Part shown: in pieces, positions 32,088 to 41,385 of the stretch
Position numbering within the stretch: the first letter of the stretch is position 1
How the letters are laid out: each line of letters begins with the position of its first letter
Source: Mytilus galloprovincialis
Lineage: Eukaryota; Mollusca; Bivalvia; Mytilida; Mytilidae
NCBI RefSeq assembly: GCF_965363235.1
Contig: NC_134839.1
Location: forward strand, 113,764,517 to 113,828,516
Length of the DNA: 64,000 nucleotides
Direction of reading: 5' to 3'
Position numbers and translations under genes: made by a program
Notes under the pieces: generated by a model
Database searches by the model: none
What the model saw: only the letters and a program-made list of their open reading frames with translations
What the model was told of the DNA's origin: nothing

Positions 32088-35000
32088 GTAAATTATTATA
32101 TTGCAACACACAATATTTACATTTATATAATATATATTTACATATAACATCCCAGTTCTAGAATTTCCTGTATGTACACTGCTCGATCAACAAACTTATC
32201 TTAAAAGGTCTTCCTTAAATAGTTAATAGCAAACATGACGACATATGATTCACAGTTGAAACTAAGATTACGTTATAATAAAACCTATTTTGTTTTTTAG
32301 CCTATAATATCCGTACTATATCCTTCACAAATATTTGGTTCACTTAACACCTAGGATTCTCCTGTATGCAGATTTAAAATCACAATGTATTACATCACCA
32401 CTTTAATCTGGGCTTTAATGATTTGGTAAATTTCTCCTGGTCACTAGAATCGTTTTAAGGTTAACTTATTAAAATATTCGTTTAACAATTTAATCTCAAT
32501 TTTTTGGTTCATTGATCAACGTTTCGATCTGCAATTTGGGAGACACTTTATGTACTTTTAAGAAATTTGTGAATTATGATAAATCTAAAGAATGTATGTG
32601 CATCTGGCAGGCTTTGTCATATCTTGACTTATTTTCATGTTTCGTAGATCAATTTTGTTTTGTTAAAAGATCACGTTTTTTGGTTACATTTTAGCAATTG
32701 GTTAACTTGCAAGTGGTTCTCAAAGGGAGAAATCCGAATTTTGAAAGTTTCAAGCTATATCCACAAAAGAGAAGGCAAACAAATCCTATGTGTCAGTTCG
32801 TATGCAAGGCACTCTATTGGCATCTTTACATTGAAAAGTTCCAAAGAGAGAAAGTCGGATTTGATAAATACCAATACAGGAAATGTGTGGTAACTTCAAA
32901 CAAGACCTATAATGGCACTGTCTTTTTATAGAATAAAAAAACGACTTACTTTTCACTATGTGATGCACAAAAGAACATATTTTCATCATCAAAAACATCT
33001 TTTCACCATGTATGATGTACAAAAGAACACCTTTTCACCGTGTATGATGTACAACAGAACATCTGTTCACCGTGTATGATGTACAACAGAACATCTGTTC
33101 ACCGTGTATGATGTACAAAAAAACACCTTTTCACCGTGTATGATGTACAAAAGAACATCTGTTCACCGTGTATGATGTACAAAAGAACACCTTTTCACCG
33201 TGTATGATGTACAAAAGAACATCTGTTCACCGTGTATGATGTATAAAAGAACATCTGTTCACCGTGTGTGATGTACAAAAGAACATATTTTCACCATGTA
33301 TGATGTACAAAAGAACATCTTTTCAGTGAAAATGTTTTCTTTTGTACATCATACATGGTGAAAAGATATTATTTTATATGATGTGCAAAACTCGGATAAC
33401 CTTTTCATCATACTTGATGTACAAAAGAATTTTTATTCCCCGTGAATGATGTACAAAAGAACATCTGTTCACCATGTATGATGTATAAAAAGAACACCTG
33501 TTCCCCATGTATGATGGTCAAAAGAACATCTGTTCACCATGTATGATGTGTATAAAGAATACCTGTTCCCCATGTATGATGGTCAAAAGAACATCTGTTC
33601 ACCGTGTATGATGAACAAAAGCACAACTGTTCCCCATGTATGATGGTCAAAAGAACATCTGTTCACCATGTATGATGTGTATAAAGAATACCTGTTCCCC
33701 ATGTATGATGGTCAAAAGAACATCTGTTCACCGTGTATGATGTATAAAAGAACAACTGTTCCCCATGTATGATGGTCAAAAGAACATCTGTTCACCGTGT
33801 ACGATGAACAAAAGAACAACTGTTCCCCATGTATGATGGTCAAAAGAACATCCGTTCACCGTGTATGATGTATAAAAGAACACCTTTTCACCATGCGTAT
33901 ATATTTGATGTACAAAAGAACATCTTTTCACCATGTATGATGGACAAAAGAACATCTTTTTACTTTGTATGTTGCAAAAACGTACATCGTTTCACCAGTT
34001 ACAATGTACAAAATAATTTCTTTTTCGCCATTTATGATGTACACAATGACATCAATTAATGATACAAACAGCCCTTTTCGTCGAGTTATCTCTTGTTATT
34101 TACTTTACTATGTGCAGTAATAGTTTGGTCGCATATGGACTTTAGCTAAAAAAAAATCACCGAACAGGAGTATACTTTTATTCAAAACTTGATTGTATCA
34201 AATTGTTATTTTTATTTAGAAATGCACTAAACAGGAATGATTTTTATACGACCGCAAAAAAAATTTTGCGGTCGTATTTATATAAAAATCATTCCTGTTT
34301 AGTGTTATGACGTTTAGTGTTATGACGTATATTGTTATGACGTTGGCGTCGTCGTCGTCGTCGTCGTCCGAAGACACATTGGTTTTCGCACTATAACTTT
34401 AGTTTAAAGAAATCTATGAAATTTAAACACAAGGTTTATGACCACAAAAGGAAGATTGGGATTGATTTTGGGAGTTTTGGTCCCAACAGTTTAGGAATTA
34501 GGGGCCAAAAAAGGACCCAAATAAGCATTTTTCTTGGTTTTCGCACAATAATTTTAGTATAAGTAAATAGAAATCTATGAAATTTAAACACAAGGTTAAA
34601 ATCATAAAAGGAAGGTTGGGATTGATTTTGGGAGTTTTTGTCCCAACAGTTTAGGAATAAGGGGCGCAAAGGGTCCAAAATTAAACTTTGTTTGATTTTA
34701 TCAAAAATTGAATAATTGGGGTTCTTTGATATGCCGAATCTAACTGTGTCTGTATTTTCTTAATTTTTGGTCCCGTTTTCAAATTGATCTACATAAAGGT
34801 CCAAAGGGTCCAAAATTAAACTTAGTTTGATTTTAACAAAAATTGAATTCTTGGGGTTCTTTGATATGCTGAATCTAATATGTACTTAGATTTTTGATAT
34901 GGGCCCAGTTTTCAAGTTGGTCCAAATGGGGGTTCAAAATTGACCTTTGTTTGATTTCAACAAAAATTGAATCCTTGGGGTTCTTTGATATGCTGAATCT

Positions 35001-36207
35001 AAACATGTATTAAGGTGTCATACTACCAATTAAAAGTCCCTATCTGTTCAACCAAATTTTTCAATTTTCACAGCTTTCTAAATATAACTTCATAGAAACC
35101 AGGTATATCCTGAATTGTACATGTATCAGCTTTCTACATGCCAATTTTCACCATACCCTTAAACATGTTAAAGCCTTCTAACAAAATAACTGACCTTCGA
35201 ACAGAGGTATTCCAAAAATAACCCCTGGTTTTCTGGAAATCTTAAATTAGTATACTATGGAGCGCATTAATCCTCAATTTTTAATGCAAACTCATAGACA
35301 AGTAAATTTTGGCTCAAAATGGTCTAGATACATTTCTCTGTCACCAAAAGTTTAATTTCTGCAAATTTGTTGGTTAGTTTAAGTAAACAAGGACATCAAA
35401 AGCACTATTTTGTGTCAGAGTAGGGCTACTTTCACATACGTTCTAAATTGGAGGGAGTAATTGGTGGTGTGGCACCTTTTAAGATTTTTGCTTATGGGGC
35501 CAGTTTTCAAGTTGGTCCAAATCGTGGTCCAAAATTAAACTTTGTTTGATATCAACAAAAATTGAATCTTTGGGGTTCTTTGATATGCTGAATCTAAACA
35601 TGTACTTAGATTTTTGATTATGGGCCCAGTTTTCAAGTTGGTCCACATTGAGGTCTTAAGGGTCCAAAATTGAACTTTATTTGATTTCATCAAAAATTGA
35701 AATCTTGGGGTTCTTTGATATGCTGAATCTAACCATGTATTTAGATTTTGGATATTGGAACATAATAGGTAAATGTCCAATTTACAATTTTAAAGTTTTT
35801 AAGTTTAAGTTCTTATACCACATTCATTCAACTATTTAATGACAATCCAAATTCAGAGCTGTATCAAGCTTGAATGTTGTGTCCATACTTGCCCCAACTA
35901 TTCAGGGTTCGAACTCTGCGGTCGTATAAAGCTGCGCCCTGCGGAGCATCTGGTTTATTTGAGAAATGCACTGAACAAGGATGTTTTATTTTTATTTTAT
36001 CTAGGAATGCACTTAACAGGGATGTATTTTAATCCAGCCATGGCGTTTGGTCACATGTTTGGTTGCAGAGGGACCACAGCATGGGAACATTTCATAGTGT
36101 ATTGGATTGGACCATTCATCGGTTGTTATATGGCTCTTGTCTTAGATAATAAACTACATATCGATGTAACAAAATCTAAGATGGATGCTGAAAAAAAGGA
36201 GAAATGA
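31445..36207 (+). CDS. Aquaporin of the AQP11/AQP12 (unorthodox) type, two coding exons
   Basis: Exons 31445-32087 and 36005-36207 (846 nt, 281 aa plus stop). Start at the ATG 10 bases after a TTTGCAG acceptor at 31435, so at least one 5' untranslated exon is likely. The donor is ATGG|GTAAAT in phase 1 and the acceptor TATCTAG|GAATGC. The protein is hydrophobic with several membrane segments; the first pore motif is the variant NPV (residues 106-108, in ENPVKSF) and the second is NPA (224-226, in MYFNPAMAFGHMFG). The region around EDHRERYLETVCDTDLSVAL and ELGATLIDTW resembles AQP11/12. Members of this branch sit in intracellular membranes and transport water, glycerol or peroxide; substrate here is unknown. 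The 3.9-kb intron is packed with repeats. AQP11 versus AQP12 cannot be decided here. Confidence 0.88.
32950..34065. repeat. Minisatellite in the aquaporin intron, unit about 32 bp, more than 30 copies
   Basis: Unit pattern TATGATGTACAAAAGAACAT then CTGTTCACCGTG. Variants alternate CTTTTCACC, CTGTTCCCC and ATGGTCAAAAG. Each unit holds the short palindrome GAACATCTGTTC. A stretch at 33326-33365 carries the unit in reverse orientation. Short open frames here reflect the repeat only. Confidence 0.93.
34205..34312. repeat. Long palindrome containing copies of the aquaporin exon 2 start
   Basis: CACTAAACAGGAATGATTTT at 34226 is followed by a central hairpin (ACCGCAAAA ... TTTTGCGGT) and then by its exact reverse complement ending at about 34312. 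The left arm, with the preceding TATTTAGAAATG, resembles the true junction at 35998-36030 (TATCTAG|GAATGCAC). Confidence 0.88.
34240..35955. repeat. Large dispersed mussel repeat in the aquaporin intron
   Basis: Starts at the CGACCGCAAAA hairpin, has a GTCGTCGTC run near 34347, several diverged copies of TTGGGGTTCTTTGATATGC (34718, 34852, 34976, 35570, 35705) and GTTTTCAAGTTGGTCC, and ends GGTTCGAACTCTGCGGTCGT then ataaagctgcgccctgcgga. I remember this text as a very abundant Mytilus repeat. A MITE interrupts it at about 35014-35478. Confidence 0.85.
35014..35478. mobile_element. Nested MITE with TTAA target duplication
   Basis: Left end GGTGTCATACTACCAATTA, right end TAATTGGTGGTGTGGCACC, with TTAA at 35010-35013 and 35479-35482. 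Neighbouring units of the host repeat show the empty site (ATGTACTTAGATTTTTGAT), which confirms insertion. TTAA sites are typical of piggyBac-type elements; no coding capacity. Confidence 0.75.
36005..36207 (+). CDS. Aquaporin coding exon 2
   Basis: Completes the Gly codon, then MHLTGMYFNPAMAFGH, a last membrane segment (FIVYWIGPFIGCYMALVL) and a Lys-rich end KSKMDAEKKEK. The exon start has near-copies upstream in the intron. Confidence 0.9.
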
Positions 36208-36342
36208 TTTATTTCATTTTACGAAGTTTCCCGAGTTTATCTTTCCAGTACAAGAGGTTGCTTACCTGTTTTGTAGTGCTTTATTCTAATGCAATCGTTA
36301 AGAAACAACGTTTTTCACTGGCTCAAATTTACCGCCAAATCT

Positions 36343-36420
36343 ACAATTGCCAGTGACATTCCTTGTCATGACGTTAATGCGCCAAAATAATTCATGAAAT
36401 TTCGCGGAATTTAATTAATC
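36343..36420. repeat. Dispersed repeat with GACGTTAATGCGCCAAAAT, copy 1
   Basis: Contains tgacgttaatgcgccaaaat, then attcatgaaatttcgcggaa. A second copy in the same orientation lies at 37836-37885. Confidence 0.75.
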
Positions 36421-36607
36421 TGGTATTTATGCATTTTTACAACTTCTAATATACTATTTCGTTTTGTGATATATTATAAAAGGAATAACAGTACTGTAGT
36501 TGAAGAATTGAAGTCGTTAATTGGGATAAGGAGGTCGATCCCAAAAATCCGTTTTATGATATCCGCAACGCGTCGACAGTAAAACTGCATTTGCGCCGTC
36601 GAATTAA

Positions 36608-37226
36608 GGGCATACGATACAGTTTTGAACCTGTATTTACAAGTTGATGAAAATTTGCATATAGGCTATTTTTTACCTGATTAAATCAAATATGTAATAA
36701 AAAATATACCTTCATGTGCTACTTTTTGAGTAAAATGAGGTCGAAATTTTGTATATTTGCTCAAAATTCAGATTTGTGTCCGTATTTTCTTTTTCAAAAG
36801 AAAGACATAACTTTTTTGTTTTAAAAGATAAACACAAATGGGTTTTTGTTAAATAATAGGTAATATCTGTATTTTATAAGTATCATTAAAAATTATGCAA
36901 TTTTTATTCAGAAATAACTCATATTTATCAAATGTTCATGAATAGAGGAACAAACGTCATTTTTTGCTGCAGTTTTATCAAAATTAAAAAAAATCCTCTA
37001 TTTACAGTTTTATAAAATTTGGGTCACATAATCTCCTTGCAAAATGAAACAAATTGCCGTTTTAAAAAATAGGGGTCCATGCACTCGTTTTCAAATTAAA
37101 TCAGTTTGAATGATAAAAATCAGTCGAAAAATGCATCTTTTCCCGATATTTCATAGTTTGACGTCGCGAAAATAACATTTTACGTTAGCAACGTCATTAC
37201 CTCCCCTGTAACTGTATCGTATGCCC
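36608..37226. mobile_element. 619-bp MITE with 17-bp inverted repeats and TTAA target duplication
   Basis: Ends GGGCATACGATACAGTT and its exact complement AACTGTATCGTATGCCC, flanked by TTAA at 36604-36607 and 37227-37230. Interior AT-rich, no open frame. TIR plus TTAA fits a non-autonomous piggyBac-like element; the parent element is not in the window. Confidence 0.88.
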
Positions 37227-37230
37227 TTAA

Positions 37231-37394
37231 GAAATAATTCATGGAAGCCATAGATTTGTTGGAAATTTACACATGGCCTGGGCCGTGATATTCGAATTTT
37301 ATCCTGAGCGTTAGCGAGGGATAAAATTAACGAATATCACGGCCCAGGCCATGTGTAAATTTCCAACAAATCTATGGCTTCCATGAATTATTTC
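37231..37394. repeat. 164-bp near-perfect palindrome
   Basis: GAAATAATTCATGGAAGCCA starts the left arm and TGGCTTCCATGAATTATTTC ends the right arm. The complement continues through GGCCTGGGCCGTGATATTCG and AATTTTATCC to a short centre TGAGCGTTAGCGA. Arms are about 75 bases. It directly abuts the TTAA-flanked MITE. Confidence 0.93.
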
Positions 37395-37835
37395 GATTCT
37401 AGTAGGACAAATACGATCATTAAAAAACTGAAGCGATGATGGGTATACCGTGTGTGTGGCTGTTCTATTTTACCCACTGTTCGATAAATGTAAAACAAAT
37501 TTAATAAACCTGCATGAATGATTTCTTAACTAACCGCTAGAAAAAAATGTGATTCCTTTTGTTACTTCTCAGTAAACCCAACATTTGCAATTTTAAATTT
37601 ACATTTTTTATCGTAAGCTACCGTCAAATTCACTGTTGACATGTTGTAACCAAGGAGCCGCCATGTTGACTTGCTGAAATCAGTAAATGTGCGAATAATG
37701 CAATAGAACAGAAAACAAGCAACACCTACCTCAATAATTTATTTTAATGCAATTGTATCCGAGTTTAGAAGGTACACGCAATAGAAAAACCTTCAGCTTT
37801 GACGTTTTCATACGTATGACGTCATGTTTTGAAAT

Positions 37836-37885
37836 GACGTTAATGCGCCAAAATCATTACTGGCATTTCGCGGAATTTTAATTTA
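37836..37885. repeat. Dispersed repeat with GACGTTAATGCGCCAAAAT, copy 2
   Basis: Same phrase as at 36371, followed by CATTTCGCGGAATTTTAATT. The two copies are 1.47 kb apart in direct orientation, so the sequence between them may be a composite of insertions in one older repeat. Confidence 0.7.
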
Positions 37886-38192
37886 TTTTGTTTTTGTCCA
37901 TTTTTCCGTTCTCTAATGTGTAAATTTTTTTTGTTATGCGTCAGAATCAGAATAAATGTTCTGTAGGGTTTTATTCAATTGTAATTGATAACACAGCGAA
38001 ATCCACAACCGTTTACACATAGGTTACGATACATGTGGATTTACGTGGGAGGCATATTTAAACAGCCATTTGTGTACATCTTGGAGTCTGCGCTAAGTAT
38101 AGATATATCGAGAATTTTATCACGGTGTTGTTTACAAAGCGAAAGAAGCACGTCATATTAAAATCGCTAATTGACGACGACAACTCTTAGTT

Positions 38193-38420
38193 TAAACATA
38201 TTTATGTCAAGTGGACTGGAAAACAAGTTATTGTAACTTATATTAATCCCTTTCAACTTTGCGGCTACGAGTGCTGCCTTGCCCTTGACTTGCAAATGGT
38301 TTCAAGGGAGAGCCGAACATTCAGTTCGTGACATTTTCTCCCAAGAACGGGGATCGAACCAAGAACCTTTGTGTTCTTGAACTACAGTACTGTCATTCCT
38401 CTTAAATAGCAGCCAGTAGC
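38193..38420 (-). mobile_element. Second tRNA-derived SINE-like element
   Basis: The minus strand has TTCTTGGTTCGATCCCC (B box) at about 38363-38347 and a weak A-box-like TGGCTGCTATTTAAG about 50 bases upstream. The body ends with agggattaatataagttac and a tail-side block ATATGTTTAAACTAAG. A fragment of that tail recurs at 46058-46095. The body differs from that of the SINE at 9168-9420. Confidence 0.6.
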
Positions 38421-38539
38421 TTTTGTAGCACTATATGATGGTTTAAGAATGCTATAAGGATCTAAGAATAAAACCTATACCAAACTGATTTGACAATCCA
38501 CGAATAAGCAACTTACTAATTATCTAATGCAGATTATAT

Positions 38540-39290
38540 GAATCATATTTTATTAATTTCTCGTTAATTGGTCCAAGGTCACTTGTCCCATTTAAAACTG
38601 GTTGTTCATTAATAGATAGTTCACACTTGTCGTAGGCATTGTTGTCAATTAATAAGAAAATAGCAGTGGCGGATCCAGGGGGGGGGGGGGTTCCGGGGGT
38701 GCGCACCCCCCTTTATTTTTGCCGATCAATGCATTTGTATCGGGACATATGTTTTGCACCCCCTGCACCCCCCCTTTGCCCTGGGTTAGCACCCCCCTTT
38801 CGAAAATTCCTGCATCCGCCCCTGAATAGTACATTTGCCCAGGTCAGAAACTCTATATTCATTAATAGCAACATTTTACACTTGTCCCAGATAAGAAACC
38901 GCCTGTCCATCAACAATGACATTTTACTCTTGTTCCAAGCCAAAAATCTGAGGTCCATTATCCCGAAACTAGCGGTATCCATTGATAATAACATTAAACA
39001 CTTTTCTCCAGGCCTGATGCCCATTATAAATATTTTTTACACTAAGGACTGGGTGCCAAATAATAATTGTCATTTAACACTTGTACATGGCCTGAGTGTC
39101 CATTGATATTTAACATTGGTCTTAGACCTAGTACCCATTAACATTGAAAATTAGTTCTTGTCCTAGGCCTAGGTGTCTATTTAACAATATAGCTTTAAAC
39201 TCTTCCCTAGCCCTGGGTACAAATATTTAGTCCCATTAAGTACTTGTCCTAGGGAAGGATGTCAATTGATATTTTAAACTACAGCAATAT
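38540..39290. repeat. Diverged minisatellite (CATTxAxAxCACTTGTCCxAGG), split by a MITE
   Basis: Phrases such as attaatagcaacattttaca, cttgtcccag, cttgttccaagcc and cttgtcctagg recur about every 60 bases. The 161-bp MITE at 38664-38824 sits within the array. Confidence 0.65.
38664..38824. mobile_element. 161-bp MITE, CAG-GGCGGAT ends, 5-bp target duplication
   Basis: Left end CAGTGGCGGATCCAGG, right end CCTGCATCCGCCCCTG, flanked by AATAG at 38659-38663 and 38825-38829. The interior has poly-G and poly-C blocks that could pair. Same family as the element at 21398-21547. Confidence 0.88.
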
Positions 39291-39314
39291 GATGGTGCAA
39301 TCAATACATGTCAT

Positions 39315-39430
39315 ACTTGTTTAAATGTGAGAAACTTGTTTAAAATTTGTAAATCTTGTTTAAATAGTGTAAAACTTGTTTGAAATGTGCAAACCTTGTT
39401 TGAATTTTGTTAACCTTGTTTATATATATA
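39315..39430. repeat. Short tandem repeat (CTTGTTTxAAxTxTGxAAA)
   Basis: About six diverged units of 19-21 bases built on acttgtttaaa and ccttgtttgaa, ending in a short TATA run. Confidence 0.75.
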
Positions 39431-39833
39431 TATTTACTAACCTTATTGTTGATTTATATTACATTGTTTAATAAAAAAATTAGTATTTCAGTTTATGTGC
39501 TGAGTTTTTTTCTCAATCCGTACAAAATATTAACCGCAGCAAAATAAATTGGTGTACCATAAAATAACACATAGGAATTAGAGAAGGCAAGAAAGCAACA
39601 ACCAGAGAGCTACTTATCACATGTTCAGACAAAGAATCAGTTAATAAATAACTCAGACATTAGAAAAGTGACTGCACAAGAAAAAAATCATTAAAATTTC
39701 AAATAATATAACAGAAAATATTTCCTCCAGTATCCACAAATTCATCAACCTTCCTAGGACAGAAATGAGACGGACATCTATTCTTTCAAACCTAACCACA
39801 CATCAACTATTGTTGACCTTTCATGTACATTCA

Positions 39834-40290
39834 GGAACAGACCTTAATCTCACCACTTGACCTTGACATTGAGGAACAGACCTTAATCTCACCACTTGAC
39901 CTTGAGGAACAGACCTTAATCTCACCACTTGACGTTGACATTGAGGAACAGACCTTAATCTCACCACTTGACCTTGACAATGAGGAACAGACCTTAATCT
40001 CACCACTTGACTTTGACATTGAGGAACAGATCTCAATCTCACCACTTGACCTTGACATTGAGGAACAGACCTCAATCTCACCACTTGACATTGAGAAACA
40101 GACCTTAAACTCACCAATTGACCTTGACATTGAGGAACAGACCTTAATGTCACCACTTGACCTTGACATTGAGGAACAGACCTTAATGTTACCACTTGAC
40201 CTTGACATTGAGGAACAGACCTTAATCTCACCACTTGACCTTGATATTGAAGAACAGACCTCAATCTCACCGCTTGATCTTGACCTCGAA
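39834..40290. repeat. 39-bp minisatellite, about 12 units, frame-preserving
   Basis: Unit GAGGAACAGACCTTAATCTC then accacttgaccttgacatt. Length changes are multiples of three (some units lack six bases), so frames stay open on both strands. The plus frame 39823-40383 would read EEQTLISPLDLDI repeats. There is no start context, splice signal or flanking domain, so I do not call a protein gene. Confidence 0.9.
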
Positions 40291-40327
40291 ATTGACATAT
40301 ACATATACTGTTTGCAACTAATCCACA

Positions 40328-40734
40328 TTAGGCCAAATAAGAATATATGTGTGGTTCCGTTTACCCGACGGACCCTAGTTTAAGGATTGTGTATTAAAAT
40401 AATTAACTTCATAGATTTCTGTCATCTGAGTTGCCATCAGAAGTATCACTTATGCCTAAATGCAACAATTCATAACAGAATGCAACAATTTATAACAGAA
40501 TGCAACAAATTAACTAAAACTGTAACATTACTGTTTATTTTACAACCAAACACATGTAAAATAGGGAACTATCAATAGGAGTATGTATAATACTGGAATC
40601 ATTTTTGGTAAACATACGATTTTTTTCCAAATTTCAACAATTCAAAATTAAAATTTTGAAAAAAAAAAAAAAAAAAAATTACTGATTTTTTGAAAGGCTG
40701 TACCTGGAACCACACATATATTTTTATTTGGCCT
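40328..40734. mobile_element. Possible MITE with about 30-bp inverted ends
   Basis: AGGCCAAATAAGAATATATG then tgtggttcc at 40330, and its complement ggaaccacacatatattttt then atttggcctt ending about 40734. One mismatch in roughly 30 bases. The interior has three GAATGCAACAA repeats (40471-40510) and a poly-A run at 40660-40678. No target duplication was resolved. Confidence 0.6.
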
Positions 40735-41228
40735 TAGCAAATAAGGTAATTTCAAAAATGTTTGCAATGCTTCATTAGGTGGAAAATAGGGAAGAGATCT
40801 GACAATGTCACTAAAGCAAATCTGGTATCTAAATTTAGAAAGCATTATTTGTATGTTGTAATACCTTTTAAAATTCCAATTACACTTCGAATTGTGTTGA
40901 TGGTCAAACAATCACCATAATAAATGCTCACAATATTTTCAGAATTAACAGTAGTGTTGACCTACCATATATAGAAACTCAGGAAAAGACCTCATTCAAA
41001 AACATGTATGAGGATAAGGCAATATTACATGTCAGACAGACATAAGGCCCCTAATAACTCATCTATATTTCAAATATTCTAGACTTATCAGACATCCTGA
41101 ACTGAAACATGATAATTATTCTGTAGGTTTAAGTATCTTGTCCTTTTGCGTATGGTCTTGTTGATAAAAATGCAACACCAGTGATATTATAATTCATTTT
41201 TTTAATATATATATTTAATTTTGACAAA

Positions 41229-41385
41229 TCACCAATTAAAATTAGGTGGTTGTTGACAAATCCTTGAATTAAATATCGTCATTTCTTCTAGGTGTTTTCT
41301 GGGTATATTCTTCATAACGTATGCTGCATTCTCGTCAAACAATGGCCATATGGCTAAACTAAGTGCTGGACGGACAGATTCATAT
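41229..41385 (-). CDS. FBXL18: FBXL18 exon 10: C-terminus
   Basis: 157 nt, ATTTACAG acceptor, TGA at 41231-41229. Encodes YESVRPALSLAIWPLFDE, NIPRKHLEEMTIF and the end NSRICQQPPNFNW. The final SR...PPNxxW matches the FBXL18 C-terminus as I remember it. Confidence 0.92.

Noticed and set aside
32950-34065. CRISPR-like look of evenly spaced repeats
   Set aside because: Units are contiguous with no unique spacers, and the surrounding genes are spliced animal genes. It is a minisatellite.
32950-34065. Glucocorticoid-type response elements in each unit (AGAACA...TGTTC)
   Set aside because: The half sites are two bases apart instead of three, and the repeat drifts freely, so no receptor site is claimed.
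39821-40328. Long open frames on both strands across the 39-bp repeat
   Set aside because: A period that is a multiple of three keeps all frames open; no start context, introns or homologous domain.
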